Of a DNA stretch of 56,353 nt, positions 26,733-36,395 are shown piece by piece (position 1 is the first letter of the stretch; each line of letters begins with the position of its first letter). The translations under genes and the position numbers were made by a program. The DNA comes from Candidatus Acidiferrum typicum (GTDB lineage: Bacteria > Acidobacteriota > Terriglobia > Acidiferrales > UBA7541): contig DLMH01000086.1 of NCBI GenBank assembly GCA_002478115.1, positions 1 to 56,353 of the forward strand. Reading direction: 5' to 3'. The notes under the pieces are model-generated. The model did not search any database, was not told the DNA's origin, and saw only the letters and a list, made by a program, of their open reading frames with translations.

Positions 26733-29180
26733 TCAGTGAAGAATATGAATTGTCCAGTCGCGAAGGGCATCTGTAACCGCGATTATAGCGGATTTTGTTT
26801 GCCCATCGTAAGACCATTCGGGATCCTTTCCCCCTTCCAGTTGAATCCGATTCGGCTTCGTCTCCAAACCAAGAATTTTCAGTTCAGCGCCATGCCACCA
26901 CGGCTGAAAGCCATTGGTCACCACCTGACTCGACACGCGAATATCAAGCTTTGTAACTTCACAGGAATAATTAATGCGCAGGAATTTGCCGTTTTTGTAC
27001 TCGAAGGTGTGCCCGTCATCTTCATAAAGTGAACCATGGCAGTCCTTGCCTGGATAAACGCGAAGTTGCAGTGGGCCGTCGGGTTTCTCGTCCGTAGACT
27101 GCACGATCGGCTGTTCGGGAAGAATCGCGCCGGCGCGGACGTACAGAGGCAGCTGGTCTAGCGCTGGGTGCAGTTCGAGCCTGTCTTTGTCTGAGTATTT
27201 TGTCGTGGTCCAATAGTCGTACCATTCACCCGGCGGAAATTGAACTGTGTGTGCGTCTAGCGTGTCGGTCACCACGGGGGAAACGAAGAGATCCTCTCCA
27301 AAAAGGAAATCCCGATCGTTTTGATAAAACGATTCCGCCTGGGGATATTGCAAAAACACCGGTTGCATCAGAGGGATGCCAGTTCTCGAGGTTGCTTCCA
27401 TCTCCGTGTAGATGTATGGCATCAAGCGGTAGCGAGTTTCGATGAACTTGCGACGGATAGCTTCGTGCTCCGGGCCATTCGCCCAAGGCTCGTGATCGCT
27501 CGTCCCCTTCATCGCGTGGCTTCGGTACAGAGGATTGAACGCTCCTACTTCGACCCAGCGGGTGAGAAGGTTCGCTTCTGGACTGCCGCCAAATCCCCCG
27601 ATATCCGCGCCAACCAATGGAAAACCGGAGAGACCCAGGCTCAAGAGATTGCTTGTGCTCATCGCCAGATGAGCCCAGGTCGGCAGATTATCCCCGGTCC
27701 AAGTTGCCGAGTAACGTGCTCCGCCCGCATAACTCGCACGGGTTAATACGAACGGGCGCTCGTCGGACCTTAGCCGGAGACTTCCTTCGTAAGTGGACCG
27801 GGAATTTAGCATTCCGTAAATGTTGTGTATCGCCCGGTGATCCAAAGTTGTTCCATCGTCGAGGCGATGAATGTTGTCCAGAGGCATGGTTCTGAGAGGC
27901 GGTACAAAAACAGCAGGCTCATTCATGTCGTTCCAAAATCCGCTTGCCCCATCCTTCACGAATTCCTGGTACTGCATTCCCCACCAATCTCGCACCCGCG
28001 ATAAAGTGAAATCAGGAAACACGCTGTCGCCCGGCCACACTGGAGCAATATAAAGCGATCCGTCCGCTTTTTTCAGAAAGACGTTGTCCTTCATACCGCT
28101 ATCAAACGCTTCGTAACCTGTGTTCGGAGCGTATTTGATGTGCAGATCGGTTATCAAAACGGTGTGAAAATGCTGAGCCGCAAGTTCATGGATCATCTCC
28201 TCGAAGTGCGGAAAATATTCACGGTTGACGGTGAACGGGGCAAATCCCTTCTGATAGTCGATATCTAGATAAATCGCGTCCGCTGGGATCTTGTCCTCTC
28301 GAAGCCTGTTGGCGATTTCCCGAACACGCGCTTCGGGGTAGTAGCTCCAACGGGACTGTTGATATCCCATAGCCCACAGTGGAGGAAGCGGAATGCGTCC
28401 GACTAGCGCGGTGTATGAGGACACCACAGATTTGGGATCGGGCCCGGCAAAGTAGTAGTAGTCCAACTCGCCGCCCTCGGAGCCAAAAGAGTAATACTCA
28501 GGAGATTCCGTGCCGAAATCGAAGCTGCTGCGGTATGTATTATCGAAGAATATTCCGTAGGCGTTCCCTTTCTGCATCCCGATGAAGAAAGGAATTGTCT
28601 TGTAGAGCGGATCCGTGGTATCCCCCCAACCGGGATTATCCGAATTCCAAAAAGAAAAAGCGCGGTTGCGGCGGTTTATCGGACCCGCTTTATCGCCGAG
28701 GCCAAAAAACAGTTCCTCCAGCGGCATCTTTTTCCAAACACGCATGCGGGAGCCGTTCCATGCCATCGGCAGAAGAGGTTCATCGGCGAGGACTACATTT
28801 CCGCGATTGTCTGCAAAACTGACGAGCAACGGAGATTTGTTTATCGTTGCGACCGCAGAACCTGCGCGAATGCTTATCGCTTGAGCAGTTTCCTGGATAG
28901 TGACGGCGGGTGGTTCCGCTTGCTGAACCACAGCCCAGGAAAAATCCTTCATGAAGGATCCGTCAGGAGCCACCCGGACCCGGAAAACTCCTTCTCGAAA
29001 TGCGGTGATGCGCACTCTCGCTTTTCCGGCAAGCACCTCGACGCCATCACCGCGCCGTTCCACGGTCTGCACATCGCCCAGGTGTTGCCATCCCTGAGCA
29101 TGACATTGCAATCCAAAACACAGCGTTCCGGCAAGCACGCTGGCAATCCGCATTTTCCAGTTCCAGAAAGAGTTCTTCAT
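26733..29180 (-). CDS. Secreted GH31 alpha-glycosidase (alpha-glucosidase/alpha-xylosidase type)
   Basis: An 815-residue GH31 enzyme with a Sec signal peptide (ASVLAGTLCFGLQCHAQ). An N-terminal beta-sandwich (about residues 30-230) precedes the TIM barrel. The nucleophile is Asp418 in GFWNDMNEP, the general acid Asp497 in WTGDNLPTW, and the GADIGGFGG motif is present. A C-terminal beta-domain (about 680-815) completes the family layout; length is normal. It would remove alpha-linked glucose or xylose from oligosaccharides in the periplasm. The gene stands alone on the minus strand between decayed regions, yet shows no frame damage, suggesting it is still under selection. Glucosidase versus xylosidase activity is not decided by these motifs. 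Confidence 0.92.
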   Translation of the reverse strand: MKNSFWNWKMRIASVLAGTLCFGLQCHAQGWQHLGDVQTVERRGDGVEVLAGKARVRITAFREGVFRVRVAPDGSFMKDFSWAVVQQAEPPAVTIQETAQAISIRAGSAVATINKSPLLVSFADNRGNVVLADEPLLPMAWNGSRMRVWKKMPLEELFFGLGDKAGPINRRNRAFSFWNSDNPGWGDTTDPLYKTIPFFIGMQKGNAYGIFFDNTYRSSFDFGTESPEYYSFGSEGGELDYYYFAGPDPKSVVSSYTALVGRIPLPPLWAMGYQQSRWSYYPEARVREIANRLREDKIPADAIYLDIDYQKGFAPFTVNREYFPHFEEMIHELAAQHFHTVLITDLHIKYAPNTGYEAFDSGMKDNVFLKKADGSLYIAPVWPGDSVFPDFTLSRVRDWWGMQYQEFVKDGASGFWNDMNEPAVFVPPLRTMPLDNIHRLDDGTTLDHRAIHNIYGMLNSRSTYEGSLRLRSDERPFVLTRASYAGGARYSATWTGDNLPTWAHLAMSTSNLLSLGLSGFPLVGADIGGFGGSPEANLLTRWVEVGAFNPLYRSHAMKGTSDHEPWANGPEHEAIRRKFIETRYRLMPYIYTEMEATSRTGIPLMQPVFLQYPQAESFYQNDRDFLFGEDLFVSPVVTDTLDAHTVQFPPGEWYDYWTTTKYSDKDRLELHPALDQLPLYVRAGAILPEQPIVQSTDEKPDGPLQLRVYPGKDCHGSLYEDDGHTFEYKNGKFLRINYSCEVTKLDIRVSSQVVTNGFQPWWHGAELKILGLETKPNRIQLEGGKDPEWSYDGQTKSAIIAVTDALRDWTIHILH

Positions 29181-29296
29181 GCTGTGCGAACCTCGGATGT
29201 TCCGAATCGGCTCTCGCCGAAGTGCGGCACTATTGAGACAAGAAGACTGTGTCCCAATAGTGCAGCTCCGGGAGGGTGAACTCGATCCATGCAGTA

Positions 29297-29643
29297 TGAC
29301 GCATCCAGGCCCCGAGGTTAAGATGATTTATCGCGGTAAGCCCTCGGAAGGACGGGCTAAGATTGCCATCATCAATGCCGGACAAGTTGACCTCGAGTTT
29401 CTTCAGCCTATCGGCGAGAACAGTAGTTGGAAGGATTACCTCGATACAGAAGGGGAAGGTGTTCAGCACATTGCCTTCAGAGTGGAGGATACTGCCAAGG
29501 CTACGGAGTTCTTCAAGCAACTCGGCATGGGAGTAGTACATCAAGGCAGATTTGACAACGATGATGGGAGCTACACTTACATCGATAGCCGCGAGCAGCT
29601 CCTCGTGAATGTGGAGCTTCTGCACGACGATCCAAAGAAATAG
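29297..29643 (+). pseudogene. N-terminally truncated VOC-family protein (methylmalonyl-CoA epimerase-like)
   Basis: From about 29315 the frame shows VKMIYRGKPSEGRAKIA and, further on, EGVQHIAFRVEDTAKATEFF and GSYTYIDS, a pattern of glyoxalase/VOC proteins such as methylmalonyl-CoA epimerase. The first beta-alpha-beta unit with its metal histidine is missing; upstream residues are unrelated and run into the 5' end of the GH31 gene. About 100 of the usual 140-150 residues remain. It could be translated from the ATG at 29297, but without the first metal ligand it should be inactive. The paired His and Glu of the second half remain. Confidence 0.65.
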
Positions 29644-30067
29644 GGAATATCCGGTAGTAGCCGCATCACGCACCCGCGCTTGCACCGGGATTCGAGCGGA
29701 GGAGCAGGGGTATCTACTTCTCGCAAAAGACCGAGGAAAAGCAGATTCCCCGTGCGGTCCCACAGCCGAAAGCAAAACAGGCGACAGCGAAACTAAAGGA
29801 GATGAATCTCGCCGAGGGAGTGTCCAGAGCTTCCTGCAGATGTGTTTGAGCCATAGGCCTGTTGGTGCCCAAACGGAGCTCCATGGCGGCTCCCCAGATT
29901 TCATTTTTACGCTATATTACATTTGATCCGTTCGGCTGGAAGGTGGAGCTGCAATGCATTGAGGACACAGACCCTTAATCTGTGGATTGCGCTTTCGATC
30001 CTCACTTCCCCGAGCGACTTCTTTTCAGATCAGCAGAGTGCCGAGACGGAACTACTGATCTGTCTGC
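29644..30067. other. Non-coding or decayed stretch between VOC and DeoR fragments
   Basis: No intact gene. Near 29890-29980 a short plus-strand frame ends in ITFDPFGWKVELQCIED and a stop, which resembles the tail of another VOC protein. The rest shows only scattered short open frames without known motifs. The convergent fragments on either side suggest repeated rearrangement. Confidence 0.4.
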
Positions 30068-30499
30068 CTAATCGTTTTGCTCAGACCATTGCAGGGGTTT
30101 GATCGTGGTCATCTTTTCATAGCGGGTGCTGAGCTTGGGAGGGATGCCGACAGTAGTCATACACAGATCGAAGTCGCCCAAAGTGCCGTAATTCACATAG
30201 CCGTGGCCGCCCGCTTTGGTGTGATCGGCCAAAAGGAACCGGCGCGTCGCTCGCTTCAGCATCACTTGAGTGAGGCGCGCAACTTCGGGTGAGCGCACGA
30301 AGCAGACGCCATTCTCGTCAACCGCGTCGGCGCCGACGAAGGCGGCATCGAAAGAGAGCAGTTCCAGCAGGCGCTCGGAAAGGCTGCCGCCAAGGAAGTT
30401 GGTATCACGATTGTAGAGCCCCCCGGGAATTTCCAGTTGGATTTGGGGGAAGCGAGCGAGTTCCGGGATAACGGCAATGGAATTGGTGACGACCTTCAT
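30068..30499 (-). pseudogene. C-terminal sensor half of a DeoR/GlpR-family regulator
   Basis: The 143-residue frame begins with VVTNSIAVIPELARFPQIQL and continues with GGLYNRDTNFLGG, DAAFVGADAVDENG and FLLADHTKAGG, the DeoRC ligand-binding domain that senses sugar phosphates. The N-terminal helix-turn-helix (about 90-100 residues) is absent; just before it lies an unrelated truncated gene. Without the DNA-binding part it cannot act as a repressor. It suggests that a sugar-phosphate-controlled operon once stood here, consistent with the broken sugar-binding protein that follows at 30.8-31.6 kb. Confidence 0.72.
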
Positions 30500-30501
30500 G
30501 G

Positions 30502-30828
30502 CTACGTCAGTTTACTCCAGCGAAAGTATTTGGTCGTGGATGTCCACACTGACTGAATCCCTATTGCGGTGACCTGCTCTAGCTCAGTAACCAAATACCT
30601 GAGATAAAGCGGTACTGAATGCGGCACATACCTTCCGCCCGGTACCGAAACTGGGTCGAGAATTTGGTTCTCTTCGATTCGAGCAGTAGCTAGCTCTGGA
30701 AATGCGTGGACAAAGTTTTCCCAGTCGATGGGGTACTGCATGAGCTTGTTCTTGTTCGGGCTTGCAGACCGAAACTCGTGAACCAAGAACAGTCCCAGTT
30801 CTGCATCGTACTTTTTTGCTTCGAACAA
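30502..30828 (-). pseudogene. Fragment of an uncharacterised protein (possible restriction-endonuclease-like fold)
   Basis: A 108-residue minus-strand frame starting FEAKKYDAELGLFLVHEFRS. The EAKxxxAxLxxFLVHxF pattern followed by an acidic and aromatic-rich tail resembles the C-terminal part of small uncharacterised nuclease-like proteins, but I cannot name the family with certainty. It ends 2 bases before the DeoR fragment, and its own N terminus is cut at about 30830-30840 where the sugar-binding-protein remnant begins on the other strand. This abrupt junction supports truncation rather than a small intact gene. Confidence 0.4.
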
Positions 30829-30842
30829 ACCGCTCGAAAGTT

Positions 30843-31651
30843 CGGCTGGACATCGAAGTCGCCTACGCGGACAACGATGCCATCAACCAGAGCACGCAAA
30901 TCCTGAGAGCAATCCAAGCTGCGCCCGAAGATCGTCCGGATGCCATCGTCTTTGAGCCTGTTGGAGGTACCGCGTTGCCACAAGTGGCCCGCGCGGCGGT
31001 GAGTTCCGGAATTGGCTGGGCGGTACTAAATCGCGACGCCAACTATATCCGGAGCTGCGCGCCGTCAACAAAGCGCCGGTTTTCTGTGTTACGTCCGACC
31101 ACGTTGAAATCGGGCGAATCCAGGAACGCCAGTGCGCCGCCCTTCTCCCCACGGGGGGTTCCGTCCTCTACATCGAGGGACCTTCGGAAAATTCGGCGGC
31201 CAAGGAGCGCGCCCAAGGTATGCAGGAGGCCAAGCCCGCCAACATCCACGTGATCACGTTGAAGGGGCAGTGGACCGAGGAAAGCGCGCGACGCGCGGTG
31301 CGTTCCTGGCTGAAACTCACGACCTCACAGAAAACCAACATCGATCTGGTTGGCGCCCAGGACGATTCCATGGCCATTGGTATACGAAAAGCGTTTCAGG
31401 AATTGCCGTCCGAAATCGAGCAAGAGCGCTGGTTGGGCATCCCAAACCTGGGCTGCGACGGTCTTCCGAAAACAGGACAAGCCTGGGTGCACAGCGGTCT
31501 TCTGGCTGCCACCATCTATGTTCCGCCCAACACGGGCCAGGCCATTGAGATGCTCGTCGATGCCCTGCAGAACTCAAAGACGCCTCCCGAGCGCACCAGT
31601 ACAATCGCTGTTTCCGTGCCGCCGCTCGAATCGCTCCGTCCGCATAATTAG
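30843..31651 (+). pseudogene. Sugar-binding (RbsB/Peripla_BP_4-type) protein, N-truncated and frameshifted
   Basis: The first frame reads VRLDIEVAYADNDAINQ and AIVFEPVGGTALPQVARAA up to VLNRDANY. The second, from about 31051, continues ELRAVNKAPVFCVTSDHVEIGR, then VLYIEGPSENSAAKERAQG and further to a stop at 31651. Together they give most of a periplasmic sugar-binding domain as found in ribose-type ABC transporters and LacI sensor domains. One base appears lost from a run of C at 31049-31050 (ATCCGG, where ATCCCGG would restore the frame). The signal peptide and first strand are missing, so the gene is dead even if the frameshift is a sequencing error. No ABC ATPase or permease accompanies it. 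Confidence 0.75.
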
Positions 31652-31749
31652 CTCCGCTGCACAATTGTCTTTCTTCACCGATTCTCTCGGCGTATAATGC
31701 CGCTTAAATCGTTTTTGCGCATCTCTCGTAACCCTCAGGAGGTCTTGCA

Positions 31750-32898
31750 ATGTCCGTCAAGCACCTTGATCCCCCGAAATCAGAGCAAACTCTGGATCGT
31801 AGAGAGTTTCTTGCCGCCAGTGGTAGCGGCGTGCTTGCTGCTGCTCTCCCCGCAACATCTCCCTTAATGGGTGACGGTTCCTATTTCTCCGCCGAATCGG
31901 CCCGCGCCCGGCAAGTTTCATCCGCAAGCAAGCGCAAAATCCCCATCGGTGTGTTCGATTCGGTCTACGAAAAGCTCTCTATCGATGCCATGCTCGACAA
32001 AATCAGCGCCCTCGGGCTCGAAGCCATCGAAATTGGCACTGGTGGCTATTCGGGCTCCGCGCACTGCCCGGTGGATGAATTGCTCGCCGATCCAGCGAAA
32101 GCGAAAGCGTGGCTTAAGAAATTTGAGGACCGCGGAATTCGTGTTGCCACGCTGAGCTGCCACGGCAATCCCATTCATCCGGATCCCAAACACGCCGCCA
32201 CGGACGCGGAGACGTTTAAGAAAACCGTACTGCTGGCCGAGCGCATTGGCGTCAAGGTTATCGTCGGCTTCTCCGGGTGTCCGGGTGGTTCGCCAACGGA
32301 TACTCAGCCGAATTGGATCACGTACCGTTGGCCCCCCGAGTACGACGAAATGCTGAAGTGGCAGTGGAAGGAGAAGGTCCTTCCCTACTGGAAAGAAGCC
32401 GCCAAATTCGCGCGCGAACACGGTGTGCATCGCCTTGCCTTCGAGATGCATCCAAACTTTGTCGTTTACAATCCACGCACACTGTTGAGGCTCCGCGAAG
32501 CCGTTGGCGAGGAGATTGGCGCCAACTGCGACCTGAGCCATCTTTTCTGGCAGGGTTGCGATCCGGTCGAAGTGATCCATTTCCTCGGCAAACCGGGCGC
32601 CATCTACCACGCGCACATGAAGGACACCGTTCTCTACCCGGACAACGTTGCCAAATACGGCGTCCTCAACTTTGTCTTCGAATCCGGGGATCTTCCCCTG
32701 GCTTCCGATGCCTTCCGCGCCGTCGGCTATGGCCACAGCGCGTCAGTCTGGAAGTCCATCATCCAGGCTTACATGGATGTCGGCTACGACGGCATTCTCA
32801 GCATCGAAAACGAAGATCCCATCCTGACCGGGGAAGTTGGCGTCGAACGCGCTGCCTACGTTCTCAAAAACGTTCGCGACGAGATCTTCGGGGTCTGA
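31750..32898 (+). CDS. Tat-exported sugar phosphate isomerase/epimerase-like TIM-barrel protein (copy 1)
   Basis: A 382-residue protein with a twin-arginine signal (DRREFLAASGSGVLAAALP, residues 16-34). The mature part is an AP-endonuclease-2/xylose-isomerase-like TIM barrel. Metal-ligand-type residues are spaced as in the family: Glu in AIEIGTGGY, His in LSCHGNPIHP, Glu and His in FEMHPNF, Asp in NCDLSHLFW, His in YHAHMKDT and Glu in SIENEDP. Family members isomerise or epimerise sugars or inositol derivatives. Export through Tat implies folding with metal in the cytoplasm before transport. The gene is intact, flanked by a broken sugar-binding gene upstream and a terminator downstream. Another Tat-type barrel lies at 38039. 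Confidence 0.85.
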   Translation: MSVKHLDPPKSEQTLDRREFLAASGSGVLAAALPATSPLMGDGSYFSAESARARQVSSASKRKIPIGVFDSVYEKLSIDAMLDKISALGLEAIEIGTGGYSGSAHCPVDELLADPAKAKAWLKKFEDRGIRVATLSCHGNPIHPDPKHAATDAETFKKTVLLAERIGVKVIVGFSGCPGGSPTDTQPNWITYRWPPEYDEMLKWQWKEKVLPYWKEAAKFAREHGVHRLAFEMHPNFVVYNPRTLLRLREAVGEEIGANCDLSHLFWQGCDPVEVIHFLGKPGAIYHAHMKDTVLYPDNVAKYGVLNFVFESGDLPLASDAFRAVGYGHSASVWKSIIQAYMDVGYDGILSIENEDPILTGEVGVERAAYVLKNVRDEIFGV

Positions 32899-32942
32899 GG
32901 TGAATTGCCGCCAAATTGTAGACTCCTGAGGTGTTACGGACT

Positions 32943-32975
32943 GGGGCGCTGCGGTTGGGCGCCCTTTCCGTTTTT
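32943..32975 (+). terminator. Intrinsic terminator after the Tat TIM-barrel gene
   Basis: GGGCGC (32944-32949) and GCGCCC (32959-32964) form a 6-bp GC stem with a 9-base loop, followed by TTTCCGTTTTT. It lies 45 bases after the stop at 32898 on the same strand. Confidence 0.6.
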
Positions 32976-33132
32976 CAAGCGGAGCAGTGCTTTCCGATTC
33001 GCCCTCACCCGCTTCGCCGCGCAATCGCCTTAGGCTATGTTGCTCCGCGCCTTTCTGAGTTGCAAAATAGCGCCTAGCCAAAAAATTCATGATTTCAGAG
33101 GCACGAAAGGCCCCGCTATGGTACAAAACCGT

Positions 33133-34572
33133 TGTCTGTGCGGGTTTGCGACCAAAAGTGAGGCCTTCGCTTGACCGAACATACCACAACAGAGTGTTTG
33201 CTCTTCCCAGATATTTTTGATCGGCCGGTGATTGCGAAGTTTGATCAACGGCAAGGCAGCTCCGATGGCGGCGCGATTCTGCTGAAGGCGGCCGAGCGGC
33301 GCTTGCGACTGACGGTGGCGTTGGCGGCTTGTCTGAAAGAGGAGCGGCAACCGGGCAAGATCTTGCATGAAATAGAAGAACTGCTGACGCAGCGGGTGAT
33401 GGGCATGGCCTTGGGATATGAAGACGCCAACGACGCCGCGCGTCTCGCATGCGATCCGGTGCACAAGCTGTTGGTGGGCCGTGATCCCATCGACGGTGAG
33501 GATCTCGCCTCGCAGCCCACGTTGTCGCGTTTTGAAAATGCTCCGGACCGCCAGGAACTTTTGCGCATGAGCGAGGCGCTGGCGGACTGCGTCATCGCGC
33601 GCCATCGCAAACGGCTGCATGGCCGCGCCCGCCGCATCACCATCGATCTGGACCCTACTGACGACCCGACGCACGGCTAGCAACAGTTCACCTTTTTCAA
33701 CAGCCACTATGATAGCTACTGTTATCTGCCGATGGTTTGCTTTCTCACCTTCAATGACGAAGCGGAACAGTACTTGGTCGCCGCCGTGTTGCGCCCGGGT
33801 AATGTTTCTGGCTCCTGCGGTGCGATCGGTATTTTGCGCCGGTTGCTTCGGCGTTTGCATTCTGCGTTTCCCGGAGTGCTTTTCCGCGTGCGATTAGATG
33901 GAGGGTTTGCGGCGCCGGAGGTTCTGGAATTTCTAGACCGCCAGCCGAGTGTGGATTATGTCGTGAACCTGGCCTCCAATGCGGTGTTGGATCGATTGGT
34001 CGAGCCGGCCATGCGTGCCGTTCGCCGCTGGTCCAGGGAAAGCAGCCAGACCGAGCATGTCTACGGAGAGTTCCGCTACAAGACCCAGAAGACCTGGAAG
34101 TACGCGCGTCGCATCCTCTATAAGGCGGAAGTCACTTGGCATCCCAACCGCGATGCGAAGGATAATCCGCGCTTTGTTGTCACCAACATGAAACAGAGTC
34201 CCCGATGGCTCTACGAGAAGGTCTACTGCCAACGCGGCGACCTGGAAAATCGCATTAAGGAATTGCACTACGGCATGGAAATTGGACGCACCAGTTGCAC
34301 GAGTTTCTGGGCCAATCAATTCCGCGTGTTGATGACTGCGGCGGCGTATGTGTTGATGCAGGAACTGCGGTTGCGTCTGGCCCGCACGGAGTGCGCGCGG
34401 GCACAAGTCTCGATGCTACGCCAACGCTTTCTGAAACTCGGCGTTCAGGTGGTTGCCACGGTACGTCGCGTGGTGCTGCATTTGCCGCAAGCATTCCCCT
34501 ATCGCGACCGCTTTCATCGTCTTGCTCTGAGCCTGGGTGCGCAAACCGGGTAAGTTCCCGCCCGCACCGACA
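33133..34572 (+). mobile_element. IS1380-family element (approximate ends)
   Basis: The element contains one long transposase frame. TGTCTGTGCGGG at 33133-33144 is matched by the reverse complement of 34561-34572 (TGTCGGTGCGGG), 11 of 12 bases, and these are the best terminal-repeat candidates I can find. The true ends may lie a few bases further out. No target duplication could be confirmed. Confidence 0.5.
33171..34553 (+). pseudogene. IS1380-family transposase interrupted by one amber codon
   Basis: From TTG 33171 the frame encodes a 460-codon IS1380-type DDE transposase, with one TAG at 33678-33680 directly after IDLDPTDDPTHG. The frame is unchanged beyond it: QQFTFFNSHYDSYCYLP continues as in relatives, where CAG or another Gln codon is usual at this point, so a single C-to-T change would explain it. 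Later motifs include RLDGGFAAPEV and YCQRGDLENRIKELHYGM, with the Glu of the catalytic triad. Apart from this stop the gene is complete. It may be inactive, or allow rare read-through. A restart ATG at 33732 would lack the first catalytic Asp. Confidence 0.82.
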
Positions 34573-34876
34573 TAGCCAATGATTCCTTTGTCCACCTCTT
34601 GCTCGCAGTGTCTCTCTTTGCGCCAGAATGCGGCCTCGAACCTTGCTAAGCACCTTGGAATCAGTTCTCTGGTTCAGCCAAACTCTTCCACAATTCGCCC
34701 ATTGTCGCGCTCGTACAAAAACTCTTCACTCAATGGCCCTTCGCGAATAAAGCGGGCTAGTAACGAGGATCCTTGATGACGCAGGTGACGCGCGCTCGCC
34801 GAATTCCCCGGCTGCCCACCCAATCCCGAAGCGTGAGAACTTCCTTTCGACCATCGGAAAGCGGCGAAGAAGCTCC
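34573..34876. other. Short intergenic stretch downstream of the IS
   Basis: About 300 bp between the IS1380-type element and the symporter 3' end. A minus-strand frame (34674-34880) ends in LARFIREGPLSEEFLYERD, which looks protein-like but has no start or family I can assign. It may be the end of a gene cut by the IS. Confidence 0.3.
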
Positions 34877-36257
34877 TCACTGCACTGTTCCAGTGGAAGA
34901 ATTAGCCGGAGGAAGCTGGCGTTCCCAGCGGGCAATGACGGCGCTTGGCAGACAGTTGCCGATGACGTTGACCGACGTGCGCGCCATATCAATCAGCGCA
35001 TCAACGCCGAGAATGATGAAGATCGGCTCCGTGGGCAGATGAAACGTCGCAGCCGTGGCCAATAGCACGACGAGAAGAGCGCGCGGCACGCCTGCCACGC
35101 CTTTGCTGGTGAGCATGAGAGCGAATACCATGAAGAGTTGCTGCGTCCAGCTCATCCGGATGCCTGCGGCCTGCGCCACAAAAATCGAAGCCATGGCCAG
35201 ATAGAGAGTCGAACCATCGAGATTGAAGCTGTAGCCCGCAGGAATGACGAACGCGACGATCTCCCGGGGGCACTCCAAATTCTTCCATCGATTCCATGGC
35301 GCGGGGCAATGCCGCTTCCGAGGTGCTCGTGGCGAAAGCGATCGTGGCGGGCTCCGCCACCGCTTTCAAGAAACGCCCCAGCGGCAAGCGCGCCATCAGC
35401 ACGATCAGCAGAAAGACCAGCAGCAGGAAAGCGAGCAGCGCGCCCCACGCCGTAAGCAGCAATTTTGCCAACGGCAAGAGCACGGTCATTCCCATGTGCT
35501 CCACGGTGTAGGCCATCGCGGCGCCCACGCCGATCGGCGCGTAGTACATCACGATGTTTGTGAAGGGGAACATCGTCTGTGCGAGCGATTCCGCGACCCT
35601 CAGGATGGGTTGCCGGGTTTTCTCCGGCACACGCGTCAGCGCGATGCCAAAGAGAATCGCGAACACGGCCACCTGCAGAATCTGGTTCTCCGCAATGGCC
35701 TTGACGATATTTTCCGGGAAAATGTGCAGCACAAACTCATCCCACTTCAGAGGTGCAGCTGCCGGTTGTGATTGTTCGGCCGCCGCGGCAGGCAAAAGCA
35801 GCCCCTCGCCCGGCCGTGTCAGGTTGATCGCTGCTATCCCGATGAACAACGCAATGGTCGTTACCGCCTCAAAGTAGATCAGGGTTTTCAAGCCAATCCT
35901 GCCAACCTTTTTCAAGTCACCATGACCCGCGATCCCGGTTATGAGCGTGCCCAGAATCAACGGCGCCACGATCACCTTAATCAGGCGCAGAAAAATATCG
36001 CTCAGAAGGCGCAGGTGCGCCGCGAGTTCCGGACGATCCAGCCCGACCTCGAACTCCGCGAGCATGGCGAAGAATAACCAAAATGTAAGGGAACGCCTGC
36101 GCAGCCCCGCAAGCGCCAGACAAAACAGGCCAACCCAGCGGAGGACGATGTACACGGCTTGCCCCGGCAGAATCACCAACAATAGCGACCCCGCTGCAAA
36201 CAGCAACAATCCTGCCGGCAAAAACAGGGAATACCTTTTGGATTTTGCGTTGGCCAA
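34877..36257 (-). pseudogene. Dicarboxylate/amino acid:cation symporter (DAACS, GltP/DctA type), one-base frameshift
   Basis: The first 330 residues from 36257 give the N-terminal two thirds of a DAACS transporter: several membrane helices, then ATIAFATSTSEAALPRAMESM, the substrate-binding serine-rich hairpin. At 35266-35270 a run of five G (plus strand) shifts the frame; removing one base continues as PREIVAFVIPAGYSFNLDGS and on to the normal C terminus with its conserved NLDGS helix. Thus the protein is complete apart from one extra base in a homopolymer. This is either a very recent mutation or a sequence error. The N terminus has two additional hydrophobic helices before the canonical first one. 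No operon partner is visible. Confidence 0.82.
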
Positions 36258-36395
36258 GACACGTCCACGGTTTGGATTCAGTAGGAAGCGAGTGGCGCCA
36301 TCATAGCGTGAGGTGCGAGAGCCAGAACAGATTTTCTTTTATTGTGATTGCGCGGAGGCTTGCCGTAATTTCCTAGCGGCTGCTATTGTGCCTGC

